Positions 44,915 through 53,974 of a DNA stretch of 64,000 nucleotides are shown piece after piece; position 1 is the stretch's first letter; the number at the start of each line of letters is the position of its first letter. The stretch is from NCBI RefSeq assembly GCF_003403295.1, contig NZ_QUWV01000003.1, positions 1 through 64,000 on the forward strand, written 5' to 3'. The translations under genes were made by a program, and so were the position numbers. Source of the DNA: Komagataeibacter melaceti (GTDB lineage Bacteria > Pseudomonadota > Alphaproteobacteria > Acetobacterales > Acetobacteraceae). Below the pieces are notes generated by a model. It ran no database searches and was not told the DNA's origin. It was given only the letters and a program-made list of their open reading frames with translations.

Positions 44915-46555
44915 TCAGAATTTGAATTCCATGGTCTGCATGTAGAAAGCCCCGTTCTTCGCCCCCGCACGGTGCATGCCCTGCGATGCGACGAAGCCTG
45001 CGATATCGTGCGTCCATGTCCAGTGGGGCGCAAAATTCCATGCAAGCTGTGTCTGGGGTGTGGTGCCAATGAACCCGCCCGACAGGCCGTTGCGCCAGCC
45101 ATAGATCTTGCCGGTGCCATACACCGCGTCCTGTGTGCTTTCGCGCCAGAAAACGGGGACATGCAGCTTGAGATGCAGGTTCGCCAGTGGCGCTGCCGTA
45201 ATGACCGGCCCGATGCCGACCAGGTTCTGTGATGTCAGGGCCAGTGTTACGTCATTATAATACGGCAGCGGGAAATAGGGCGTGGAAAACGTGCCGACCG
45301 CGCCGTCGCTGCTGTGATACGACCCGCCTGAAAACAGGTCGCCCTGCAGTGCGATGGATGGTTTCGCCTTCAGGCCCTTTGCCGTCCATCCCAGTGTCCC
45401 GTTGACGGCATAGGCCCGTACCGGGCGCGTTGCGCCCCCGTCAGCAGGACGGAATTCGCCGCCCTGAAACACGCCCGTCAGGCTGATATCGAAGGGACCG
45501 ACATTCCCCCACACGCGTGCGCCGATATTGTCGCGGCGGGTCGATCCGACCTGCGTACCCGTTGTGGTGGCGAGCGCCGCCGAGGCACCGTTGAACAGGT
45601 AGCCAATAAAGAACACATCGGCAAAAATCTGGCTTTTCTGCCCCATGACCGAAAACTTCGGCAGCGGCGTCGATGTATAGATACCATACATCCGGGCGTT
45701 GTAGTTCGTGCCATCGGCAAAGACATTGCGCGGCAGCTTGTTGGTCTGCATGAAGTCAAACAGATCGAGCCGGAAGGATTTCCATACCGCATAGCCACGA
45801 AATCCATCCCATGACTGCTGTGCATTGGTCAGGTCGCGCGCGGACTGCATGGCGACGGGGGCATCGAGAAAGATCTGGCGACCACCGATCACGCCCATCC
45901 GCGCCCCCAGCATCCTGCCTTTCATCTCCAGAATACCCTGCTGGAGATCCAGCCGTTCGCGCTGCACCCCGGTCTGGTAGCCGTAGTAGTTCGATCCCCC
46001 TGCTTCACCCCACAGGAACTCGGCATAGGCGCGGACATGCTCACCCAGATGCAGGTCAGCGCCATACTGGCTGCGCAGCAGAATGCGGCTGGCATTGGTC
46101 TTGCCTGCGGTTCCCATCAGCGGCTGGCTTTCAAAAGCATAGCGCAGCCGTTCTTCTCCGTTAATGGACAGCCAGATATCGCCTTTATCTGTCAGGGGAA
46201 TGTATTTCAGGCGGTTGAACCAGTCGTTTCGTCGCTGTTCAGGCGGCGTATTGACAATGTCGCTCCAGTCCTCGGCCCAGCGTGCCTGACCAAAACCACC
46301 CACGGTGCCGAACCCGGCTGCGGCTCCTTTGCCTGCGTTGAAGACACCCCAGTCAGGGCTGTGTGGCAGTGTCACGCGGTGGACGGCCGCCTTTTCAGGC
46401 GGGCGGGACGAGGTCGGGCGGATACTGGTTGCCATGACACCCGCAGCGGGCGCAGTGTCGGCATGGGCTGCATGCCCGGTACACAGGCTGGCAAGAATGG
46501 TGGTGAAGCCGACCGTCAGCGAAGCGGGCCGGAGCACGTCGGAAATACAGGTCAC
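44915..46555 (-). CDS. Alginate-export-family outer-membrane porin
   Basis: A 546-residue beta-barrel protein of the alginate_exp family. The GTG start at 46555 has AGGA nine bases before it and gives a compact signal peptide ending GHAAHA. An ATG at 46597 would overlap narK and lengthen the leader. The barrel contains LKYIPLTDKGDIWLSINGEERLRY, VIGGRQIFLDAP and many alternating strands, ending in MEFKF. Within the operon (22 bases after narK, 29 before nirBD) it is probably the outer-membrane entry for nitrate or nitrite. Confidence 0.82.
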   Translation of the reverse strand: MTCISDVLRPASLTVGFTTILASLCTGHAAHADTAPAAGVMATSIRPTSSRPPEKAAVHRVTLPHSPDWGVFNAGKGAAAGFGTVGGFGQARWAEDWSDIVNTPPEQRRNDWFNRLKYIPLTDKGDIWLSINGEERLRYAFESQPLMGTAGKTNASRILLRSQYGADLHLGEHVRAYAEFLWGEAGGSNYYGYQTGVQRERLDLQQGILEMKGRMLGARMGVIGGRQIFLDAPVAMQSARDLTNAQQSWDGFRGYAVWKSFRLDLFDFMQTNKLPRNVFADGTNYNARMYGIYTSTPLPKFSVMGQKSQIFADVFFIGYLFNGASAALATTTGTQVGSTRRDNIGARVWGNVGPFDISLTGVFQGGEFRPADGGATRPVRAYAVNGTLGWTAKGLKAKPSIALQGDLFSGGSYHSSDGAVGTFSTPYFPLPYYNDVTLALTSQNLVGIGPVITAAPLANLHLKLHVPVFWRESTQDAVYGTGKIYGWRNGLSGGFIGTTPQTQLAWNFAPHWTWTHDIAGFVASQGMHRAGAKNGAFYMQTMEFKF

Positions 46556-46577
46556 GGGATACGTTCCTGATCTGATA

Positions 46578-47819
46578 TTATGAAGAGGTGGCCGCATCGG
46601 CTTCAGCCGATATCCGGGGTCGTTCAGTCGCCCAGCGGCGGCGGCACACGCCAACACAGGCAAACGCTACCAGCGCAACCGCGGCAAAGCCCAGGAAGCC
46701 GGGACCGTAAGAGCCCGTGGCCTGCCGCGCGGCCCCCAGCGATGATGCGAGATAGAACCCGCCCACCCCGCCGCTCATACCCACCAGCCCGGTCAGGATA
46801 CCGACCCGGCTGGGAAAACGCGTGGGCACAAGCTGGAAGACCGCGCCATTGCCCAGACCAAGCACGACCATGCCCAGGAAAAAGGCCGGGAAAGCCAGCC
46901 AGATCGTAGGCAGGCCGAAGCCGATCACGGCAAAGATGGTGACGGCAAGCGCGAACAGGATGCTCAGGGCGCGCTCGCCCCCGATCCGGTCAGCCATGGC
47001 GCCCCCCAGCGGACGTACGAAGGACCCGACAAACACGACCAGCGCCGTGCAACTTCCGGCAATGGCGGGTGGCAGGCCGTACTGGTCGTTGAAATAGATG
47101 GTCAGGAACGAGGCAAGCCCCACAAAACCGCCGAATGTCACGCCATAAAAGAACATCAGCATCCAGCAGTCGCCGCTATGCAGGACAGGCAGCCAGGCCA
47201 CCAGCCCCCCGCTGGATCGGTGCCGCGGCGGTTCACTGGCCAGGAACACAAAGGCGACCAACACGGCGGTCAGCGGTAGCGTTGCCAGCCCCAGCACATT
47301 GACCCAGCCATAAAGCACGGCCAGGCCGGGCGCGAACAGCGAAGCGAGCGCCGTGCCCGAATTGCCGGCCCCGGCAATGCCCAGCGCCGTGCCCTGATAT
47401 TGTGGCGGATACCATGCAGAGGCGAGCGGCAGCGCAATAGCAAACGACGCCCCGGCAACACCAAGCACAAGTGCTACCCCGAACAGTGCGCCATAACTGT
47501 GTGGCGCGCTCAACCATGTCAGGAGCAACCCGGCGATCACAAGAATCTGGGCGCCTATAGCGACCCGGCGCGGCCCGAAGTGATCGACCAGCGCGCCAGC
47601 GAGCACACGCAGGAGGGCACCCGCCAGAACCGGGGTCGCGACCAGTAGCCCCTTCTGACCAGCATTCAGATGCAGGTCGTGAGCAATCGAAATTCCCAGC
47701 GGGCCAAGCAGGACCCACACCATGAACGAGACATCGAAGTACAGGAACGCCGCAAGAAGGGTACGCGGGTTTCCGGCTTTGAGGAATCCTTTGTCCACGT
47801 CATCGCATCCAGCCCCCAT
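46578..47819 (-). CDS. narK: NarK/NasA-family nitrate transporter (MFS, NNP)
   Basis: A 413-residue transporter with 12 predicted membrane segments. The nitrate signature regions are GAGNSGTALASLFAPGLA in TM5 and GLVGMSGGVGGFYLAS in TM11, and the TM2-3 loop reads GALVDHFGPRRVAIGA. It imports nitrate (and may exchange nitrite) as the first step of the operon. The ATG at 47819 is used although its ribosome site is weak; a GTG seven codons in is possible. It is the promoter-proximal gene. Confidence 0.9.
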   Translation of the reverse strand: MGAGCDDVDKGFLKAGNPRTLLAAFLYFDVSFMVWVLLGPLGISIAHDLHLNAGQKGLLVATPVLAGALLRVLAGALVDHFGPRRVAIGAQILVIAGLLLTWLSAPHSYGALFGVALVLGVAGASFAIALPLASAWYPPQYQGTALGIAGAGNSGTALASLFAPGLAVLYGWVNVLGLATLPLTAVLVAFVFLASEPPRHRSSGGLVAWLPVLHSGDCWMLMFFYGVTFGGFVGLASFLTIYFNDQYGLPPAIAGSCTALVVFVGSFVRPLGGAMADRIGGERALSILFALAVTIFAVIGFGLPTIWLAFPAFFLGMVVLGLGNGAVFQLVPTRFPSRVGILTGLVGMSGGVGGFYLASSLGAARQATGSYGPGFLGFAAVALVAFACVGVCRRRWATERPRISAEADAATSS

Positions 47820-48047
47820 CCATCAGATAGGATGGAGACGCCTTTTTCAGGCACGGAGACCATCGTTGGCCGTCCGGGTGTCGTCGTGATCGTTTGTGCC
47901 ATTTCCGCATCGTTCACCGCCATTGATGAACGCGCTTTTCAGGAAACCTGACTGCTGTTTATGTGCACCCGGAACAATGCGATGTCAAAACATTTTTCTC
48001 ATGCTGTCATTCATGCCACGGTTGAAAGATCAGGGTCCGATCGACAT
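47820..48047. other. Leader/promoter region of the nitrate operon
   Basis: This gap between narK and the IS remnant must hold the operon promoter and any NasT-responsive leader. On the minus strand GCC-TGAAAAA-GGC can form a small hairpin near 47840-47852. I cannot confirm a two-hairpin antiterminator. Confidence 0.35.
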
Positions 48048-48568
48048 TTAGGTCATCCAGATCATGGCTGAGACGAGGTGAACAAAGCCAAGGAAATGGA
48101 TGGTACGTCGGTCATATCGGGTAGCGAAGCGTCTGAAGTGCTTGAGGCGGTTGAAGCGCCGCTCGATACAATTGCGCAGCTTGTAGGCTCTGGTATCGTG
48201 CGGGATGATAATCTTGCGGGTGCGATTGCAAGGTATGACAGATTCTGCGCCCATCTGAGTGACAAGGGCGCGTAATGCATTGCTGTCATAGGTCTTGCCG
48301 ACAATAACAGAAGCTCCCTTCTGATCCGCGAGCAGAGCCTGCGCATGGGTGATATCGGCAACCTGTCCGGTTGTAATAATGAAGTGCAGCGGGGCGGCCA
48401 GCATATTATGGATCTTGGTCGTCAGATCACCTCTGGAGCGCCCCAGCGTCTGGTCCTTGCTCCCCCTTTTCCATTTGCATCCTTCTGAGGGGCGCGAACG
48501 ATCGTTGAATCGGACATCAGATACTGATTGTCCCGATTAGCCGTCAGCATCTCGAAAATCCTGAATGT
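48048..48568 (-). pseudogene. IS5-family (IS1031-like) transposase remnant
   Basis: The minus strand reads TFRIFEMLTANRDNQYLMSD STIVRAPQ, then, after a frameshift in the G-run before AGCAAGG, SKDQTLGRSRGDLTTKIHNM, and continues through FIITTGQVADITHAQALLAD, KTYDSNALRALVTQMGAESV and ERRFNRLKHFRRFATRYDRR to a normal end (HLVSAMIW). These are the DDE-containing central and C-terminal parts of IS5-type transposases. The N-terminus is missing. It lies upstream of the nitrate operon and could have altered its promoter. Confidence 0.8.
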
Positions 48569-48694
48569 CGATCGGCTACAGCCTTTTTCAGAAAACTTTT
48601 CTCGTTGACAACCTGAATGACATCTTTGGTGCTCAGATATGCATCACGTGATCCCTGACAACATCACGAATGGAAGCTACATCAGCATTGATAC

Positions 48695-50047
48695 TCAGAC
48701 GCTGTATCCCGATCTGACAGCAGAATTTTCTTCAGTATCTTTCCTGCCCGGAACAATGAAGAAAAGAATAATGCTTCCAATAAACACGATCATGCTCATG
48801 CAGAGCAGGCCGGCATTCAGATTCCCGGTCCAATCTGTAAGATGGCCAATAATAATGGGGCTACAGAAACCACCAAGCATGCCGATTGTATTGATCAGTG
48901 CAAAGCCGCCAGCGGCTCCCCTTCCCTTCAGCATTTCACACGGTACGGACCAGAAGATGATGTAGGCCGAATAGACAACCGAAATGGTTATGGACATCAT
49001 GGCTAGGGAGAGCGGAAGGTTATTGTGCAAAAACGGGATCGCCAGCAGCGCTAGGGCGCCACTTGCAGCCGGGACGACACTATGCCAGCGCCGCTCGCGT
49101 GCCTGATCTGATTTCCTTGCCCAGACAATGATTGCTATCGTGCAGAAGATATAGGGGATTGCCGCCAGCATTCCAGTCTGCATTTCTGACTTCACACCGG
49201 TATTGTGTATGATGTTCGGCAACCAGAAATTGACGGTATATATGCCGCAGATCAGGCAGAAATAGGCCATGGACATCACGTATATCTTGGGGTCGGCCAT
49301 GACCTGTCTGAAACTGCCGTAATTGACCGCGGTGGGCACATCAACATACTGCGTCTTCAGCAGGGCCCGTTCGCTATCATTCAGCCATTTTGCGTCTTCC
49401 ATGCGGTCGGGCAAAAGGAAATAGACGGCTATGCCCATAAGGATGGAGGGAACGCCTTCTATAAAGAACATCCAGCGCCATCCATCCAGTCCCCCCACAT
49501 GATCCATGGAAGATATGATCCAGCCTGACATGGGCCCGGAAATGACCCCGGCCAGGGGAGCGGCGGTCTGCTGTACTGACACGGCCGTCGCCACACGGGT
49601 GGGTGGATACCATCTGGCCAGATAGAACATGCAGGCGGGTGCAAAGCCTGCCTCAAACAAGCCAAGCATGAAGCGCAGGATATAGAACATGTTCCTGTCG
49701 TGCAGGAACCCCATGCAGGCTGATGTCAGGCCCCATAGGACCATGATGCGGGCAAACGTACGGCGTGCGCCAACGCGCGGCAGGATAAGGTTGGATGGAA
49801 TTTCAAACAGCACGTACCCGATGAAAAAGATTCCGGCGGCCGTTCCGTAATCCGCGCTGGTCAGGGACATCCGTTCGGAGATCTGCTGGCGGGCAAAGCC
49901 GATATTCATCCGATCTATGGAATCCAGCAGGTAGGCCAGCATCAGGATACTGACAATCCGCATATCGACCTTCTGGTAAAGGCGCTTCAGCGTGATTGCG
50001 CGGTCGGGTATGGAATCGACCACAGGTTCTTTTGGTAATGATGACAT
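48695..50047 (-). CDS. MFS transporter, anion:cation symporter (ACS) type
   Basis: A 450-residue transporter with 12 membrane segments. The N-terminal pattern RIVSILMLAYLLDSIDRMNIGFA and GYVLFEIPSNLILPRVGARR is that of the ACS family (organic acid, hexuronate, phthalate and related anions). WYPPTRVATAVSVQQTAAPLAG fits TM5. The start at 50047 (MSSLPKEPV) is chosen over a Cys-rich upstream extension. It is divergent from the aminotransferase gene and may import the substrate of the island downstream. The true substrate is unknown. Confidence 0.85.
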   Translation of the reverse strand: MSSLPKEPVVDSIPDRAITLKRLYQKVDMRIVSILMLAYLLDSIDRMNIGFARQQISERMSLTSADYGTAAGIFFIGYVLFEIPSNLILPRVGARRTFARIMVLWGLTSACMGFLHDRNMFYILRFMLGLFEAGFAPACMFYLARWYPPTRVATAVSVQQTAAPLAGVISGPMSGWIISSMDHVGGLDGWRWMFFIEGVPSILMGIAVYFLLPDRMEDAKWLNDSERALLKTQYVDVPTAVNYGSFRQVMADPKIYVMSMAYFCLICGIYTVNFWLPNIIHNTGVKSEMQTGMLAAIPYIFCTIAIIVWARKSDQARERRWHSVVPAASGALALLAIPFLHNNLPLSLAMMSITISVVYSAYIIFWSVPCEMLKGRGAAGGFALINTIGMLGGFCSPIIIGHLTDWTGNLNAGLLCMSMIVFIGSIILFFIVPGRKDTEENSAVRSGYSV

Positions 50048-50443
50048 GAATGGACCTACCCTTGAGCAGTTGTTTGTATTTTTGCGCGAAATACACACAA
50101 ACGGCCTACCGTTTTTTCATTATCAATATCCCTGGTTGCATGATGTATATTTTTCTATTTAAGGAAGCATGTCGGCGCAGCCGTCTTCCGCCGGAAGTTC
50201 CGGAATGAAATGCAAATTCTGGACCATATACGTACAGCACATTCAGACCGGACATATCCCTTAATCGTTATTTATCAGTACCGATCATGTTATAGGGGGA
50301 TATGCTGCATGTCCCGTACTCTTTCAGGGGGCCGGGGCAGGAATTTGGCCCAGACTATAAAAATGACAAATACATTCGGTCATATCTTAATTTTTTTGAT
50401 ACGCGCCCCATACGGTAAGTTCTGAAAAAACAGGAGTTCAACC
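50048..50443. other. Divergent promoter region, AT-rich
   Basis: It separates the leftward transporter and rightward aminotransferase. AT-rich, no gene seen; both promoters should lie here. Confidence 0.4.
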
Positions 50444-51304
50444 ATGTCGGGTACATTATTTCTAAATGGTCGTTACCTGCCGCCGGATCAGGCAAGCGTA
50501 TCTGTGATGGACCGGGGTTTCCTGTTTGGTGAAGGCATTTACGAGGTCTGGCTGGTTGTCGAACGCCGTCTGGTTGATCTGGAAAGTCACCTGAAGCGGC
50601 TTGACCGCTCGCTGCGCGAAAGCGGTATCCCGGTTCCGCTGGAACGTGCGGAACTGGTTGCGATCCTTGAAAAGATGGTGTGCCTCAATAACGTCACCAA
50701 TGGCTTTATCTATCTGCAGGTTACGTCCGGCGCGGGTGAGCGCAGCTTCACGGGCACGGCGACGGGCCGCCCGACCCTGCTGATCATGGCGCAGGAAAAG
50801 GATTTCCCTGGTGCCATCTCCCAGTCCGAAGGAATTTGCGTTGATCTGGTGCCCGATATTCGCTGGCTCAGGCGTGATATCAAGACCATCATGCTGCTGC
50901 CGCAGGTCATGGCAAAGAAGGCCGCCATGGCGCATGGCAACAAGGACGCCATTTTCTATGACGATGAGGGGGTGACCGAGGGCGCATCCTCCAATGTTTT
51001 TGCCGTCATGGACGATAAGGTCATCCTGACCCGTCCCCTGTCACATAGCCTGCTGCCCGGATGCACGCGTGACCGCATCATCAAACTGGCGCGTGAGGCC
51101 GGATTGGATGTCCGGGAGCAGGTCATTACCCAGGACCAGCTTTTTGCCGCGCAGGAGGTGTTTGTTACCAGCGCCACCTATCTGGTAACGCCCGTTATCC
51201 GCATTGATGGCCGCACGATCGGCAATGGCCAGCGTGGGGTGGTCACACGCCAGTGCCAGGATCTTTATGCAGACTACATAAGAAACCTGTCCCCTATCGG
51301 GTAA
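50444..51304 (+). CDS. D-amino-acid aminotransferase-like PLP enzyme (fold type IV)
   Basis: A 286-residue class IV aminotransferase, close in pattern to D-alanine transaminase. It starts MSGTLFLNGRYLPPDQASVS behind AGGAG. Key marks are VMDRGFLFGEGIYEVW near residue 22, LDRSLRESGIPVP, the PLP lysine region RRDIKTIMLLPQVMAKKAAM near 145, and DDEGVTEGASSNVFAV. It would move the amino group of a D-amino acid to a 2-oxo acid. Branched-chain or 4-amino-4-deoxychorismate enzymes share the fold, but motif and length favour the D-amino acid group. Confidence 0.85.
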   Translation: MSGTLFLNGRYLPPDQASVSVMDRGFLFGEGIYEVWLVVERRLVDLESHLKRLDRSLRESGIPVPLERAELVAILEKMVCLNNVTNGFIYLQVTSGAGERSFTGTATGRPTLLIMAQEKDFPGAISQSEGICVDLVPDIRWLRRDIKTIMLLPQVMAKKAAMAHGNKDAIFYDDEGVTEGASSNVFAVMDDKVILTRPLSHSLLPGCTRDRIIKLAREAGLDVREQVITQDQLFAAQEVFVTSATYLVTPVIRIDGRTIGNGQRGVVTRQCQDLYADYIRNLSPIG

Positions 51305-51450
51305 CAGGGAAATTTTATCATTACTCATAAGTGACAAGTGGAAATCCCATTTCCTGAACAGGGGCAATATTCGCAAACAGAAAGAACTGACAGCCTGACG
51401 CCCATACGGAACCGTTTCACGGTCTTTCATCAAGAGGATCATTCCACATC

Positions 51451-52773
51451 ATGCGCATTGCTCTTACGGGAGACAGTATTCTTCTCCGTCGGCTCAACAG
51501 TCTCGAAGATCAGACCATTCTTCCCCTGTTTGATCTGATCCGGGATGCGGATGTTGCCTTTACCAACCTGGAGGTGCTGCCCAACGATTTTCGTGGGGAC
51601 CCGGCACTGGAAAGTGGCGGATCGCATTTTGGCGCGCCGTCATGGGTAATTGATGAATTATGCGATGCTGGTTTCAACCTGTTTGCCACCGCAACCAACC
51701 ATAGCCTTGATTACAGCATTTCCGGCCTGCGCGCCGCGATCGAGGCGATGGAGGCGCGTGAAGTGCTTTATGCTGGTGTCGGCACCTGTCTGGAGGAGGC
51801 ACGTCGGCCAACCTATTGCACCCGGCCGCAGGGTACGGTTGCGATGCTTTCGTGCACATCCAGCTTCGCCAAGGGGCAGGAAGCCGGTGCCCAGATCAGC
51901 GGCATGCAGGGGCGTCCCGGTCCCAACGGACTGCATTTTGAAACGATGCACACCATCTCGGCCTCCCAGATGGATGCGCTGCGTGATGTAGCGGTCACCC
52001 TTGGGCTGGAAACATTACGTGAGCGCATGATCCAGCTTGGATTTGCCTTTCCGCCCAAGGATGCCTCCATCCTGCCTCTGGGTAACCTGAACTTTCAGGT
52101 AGGGGAGCAGGTCGGGATTACGACGGAACCCAACGGGCAGGATATGCTTGACATGGCGCGCTGGGTCAGGGAGGCCCGGCTTGTTGCTGACGTCGTTATT
52201 GTCAGTATTCACGCCCATGAGGTCGGATATAACAAAAAAGGTCAGCTCGATTCAGAAATACCGGCTGATTTTGTGCGGAAATTCGCCCATGCCATGATTG
52301 ACGCCGGGGCTGATATCATTGCCGGGCATGGTCCGCATCTGCTCCGGGGTCTGGAAATCTATCGTGACAGGCCCATTTTCTATAGCCTTGGTAATTTTAT
52401 CGGCCAGAATGGTCTGGTGCCTCGCCTGCCGCATGATTCCTATCTGCGTTTCCGCGCCAGCCTTGAAAAGACCCCTGCACAGGTGTACCAGCAGCGCACC
52501 GCAAACGACACCAAGGGCTTCCCTGCCGAAGCACGGTTCTGGGAAACGATCGTGCCTATGTGTGAATTCGATGAAAGCGGGCTGAAATCCATACAGATCC
52601 ATCCCGTCAGTCTTGGCCAGCGCCGGGGGCTGCACCGGCGTGGTGTTCCCTTTCTGGCGTCTGGTCAGCATGCCCTCGCAATTGCCGAGCAGTTTACACG
52701 CCTCTCGGCGGATATGGGCACAACGCTTGTAACGGATCAGAACGGCCTGATGACATATAACCGTTCCACGTAA
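51451..52773 (+). CDS. CapA-family metallophosphoesterase-like protein
   Basis: A 440-residue protein of the CapA/PgsA (poly-gamma-glutamate synthesis) family. It has no signal peptide (MRIALTGDSILLRRL). Family motifs are the TGDSIL start, FTNLEVL, NLFATATNHSLDYSISGLRA, VSIHAHEVG, and the metal-binding GHGPHLLRGLEIY with FYSLGNFIGQ. CapA members act in poly-gamma-glutamate handling; stand-alone cytosolic forms are poorly understood. It lies 146 bases after the aminotransferase on the same strand. Given its neighbours it may act on a gamma-glutamyl or other amide compound, which is a guess. Confidence 0.82.
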   Translation: MRIALTGDSILLRRLNSLEDQTILPLFDLIRDADVAFTNLEVLPNDFRGDPALESGGSHFGAPSWVIDELCDAGFNLFATATNHSLDYSISGLRAAIEAMEAREVLYAGVGTCLEEARRPTYCTRPQGTVAMLSCTSSFAKGQEAGAQISGMQGRPGPNGLHFETMHTISASQMDALRDVAVTLGLETLRERMIQLGFAFPPKDASILPLGNLNFQVGEQVGITTEPNGQDMLDMARWVREARLVADVVIVSIHAHEVGYNKKGQLDSEIPADFVRKFAHAMIDAGADIIAGHGPHLLRGLEIYRDRPIFYSLGNFIGQNGLVPRLPHDSYLRFRASLEKTPAQVYQQRTANDTKGFPAEARFWETIVPMCEFDESGLKSIQIHPVSLGQRRGLHRRGVPFLASGQHALAIAEQFTRLSADMGTTLVTDQNGLMTYNRST

Positions 52774-52946
52774 GGGCCGGATTAACGGGTAGCATCATAC
52801 AAATGTTATTATAAAGAAATGACACGTATTCCGGTTGTATGAACAGGATGGAATGGCCATAGCCATGGAAGTTGCGCAGGCTTGCGCCCTTCCCTCACCT
52901 GTCGGTGACAGTTTTACGGTATAAAGCCCGCTAATATGTGGGCAGA

Positions 52947-53846
52947 TCATCCCTTGGTGAAGTCGGTGCCGTTCAGGATACTCTGGCGTATCTGGTCCAT
53001 GAAGTAACGCCCCAGTCGTGACAGGGAACGGTTATCCGACCATACGGCATAGGCCCTGACAGCAATGGCCGGGCGGAACGGCACGACTGCAACATTGAAA
53101 TGGCCGGAACGTGCGGTCAGCGGGTCAACAATGGCGACCCCGACATTGGATTCAGCAAGCGCGCATGCCGAGTTGCTGTATCGCACCTCACAGGAAAAAT
53201 TGAACGGTTCGTTGCACTGCTCATACGCGTTACGGACCCCATCGCCCAGCTTCGTGCCGCGTTCCAGCGCAATCAGCCGGTGTGTGCGCAGGTCAGCCGG
53301 TTCAATAACGGTGTGCTGGGCCAGTGGATGGTCCGGATGCATGACACAGACCATCTCGCCCGCCAGCAGTTCTTCGCTGGCAATGCCGGGATGCCCCGTA
53401 TAGCCCAGCAGGAAGCCCAGTTCGGCCTGATGGCGTTCAATGGCCAGCAGCACGCCCTCATACCTGCGAATATCGAAATAGGTACGCACGCGCGGGCGCA
53501 GGAACTGCATCCTGCCGATTGTCCGGGTCAGCAGGCCATGGCCAATGGGCGGCGTCGCCACCACCCGTAGCTGTCCGGCACGGCTTTCACGTAGATCCTT
53601 GATGCGGGACTCAAAGCGTTCGTGCAGATCAAAGATGGCCTCCACATCCTCCAGCAGGAGCCGGGTCTCGGATGTGGGGTAAAGACGGTTGTTGTGCCGT
53701 TCAAACAGGGAAAAACCGGCCTGATCCTCCATGACCTTGATGGCATTGCTTATGGCCGGCTGTGACAGCCCCAGTGCCTGGGCTGCCGCCACGGTTGTAT
53801 TATAACGGATCAGGGCGCGCAGAATCTCGATTTGCCGTAGGTTCAT
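52947..53846 (-). CDS. LysR-family transcriptional regulator
   Basis: A 299-residue LTTR. The N-terminal wHTH is MNLRQIEILRALIRYNTTVA, AAQALGLSQPAISNAIKVME (residues 1-40). The effector domain starts near 90 (LRVVATPPIGHGLLTRTI). It is divergent from the carbamoylase-like gene across 128 bases containing a palindrome, the usual layout for an LTTR and its target. The ligand is unknown; an amino acid or N-carbamoyl derivative is a reasonable guess. Confidence 0.9.
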   Translation of the reverse strand: MNLRQIEILRALIRYNTTVAAAQALGLSQPAISNAIKVMEDQAGFSLFERHNNRLYPTSETRLLLEDVEAIFDLHERFESRIKDLRESRAGQLRVVATPPIGHGLLTRTIGRMQFLRPRVRTYFDIRRYEGVLLAIERHQAELGFLLGYTGHPGIASEELLAGEMVCVMHPDHPLAQHTVIEPADLRTHRLIALERGTKLGDGVRNAYEQCNEPFNFSCEVRYSNSACALAESNVGVAIVDPLTARSGHFNVAVVPFRPAIAVRAYAVWSDNRSLSRLGRYFMDQIRQSILNGTDFTKG

Positions 53847-53891
53847 CTATAAATCCGATGAATAGAGAGAGCGGAAAACTTATCGAAAAAA

Positions 53892-53904
53892 TATTGAATC
53901 AATA
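53892..53904. promoter_or_regulatory. Palindrome in the LysR/carbamoylase divergent promoter
   Basis: TATTGA-A-TCAATA is a perfect palindrome, 46-58 bases from the LysR start and 71-83 from the carbamoylase start. It is a candidate LTTR binding site. Confidence 0.45.
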
Positions 53905-53974
53905 ATTTTGAACGGGCAATGATATTTTCAGAAAATCGTTCCCACATAGAAAACTGTGAAATCACGAGGACTAG

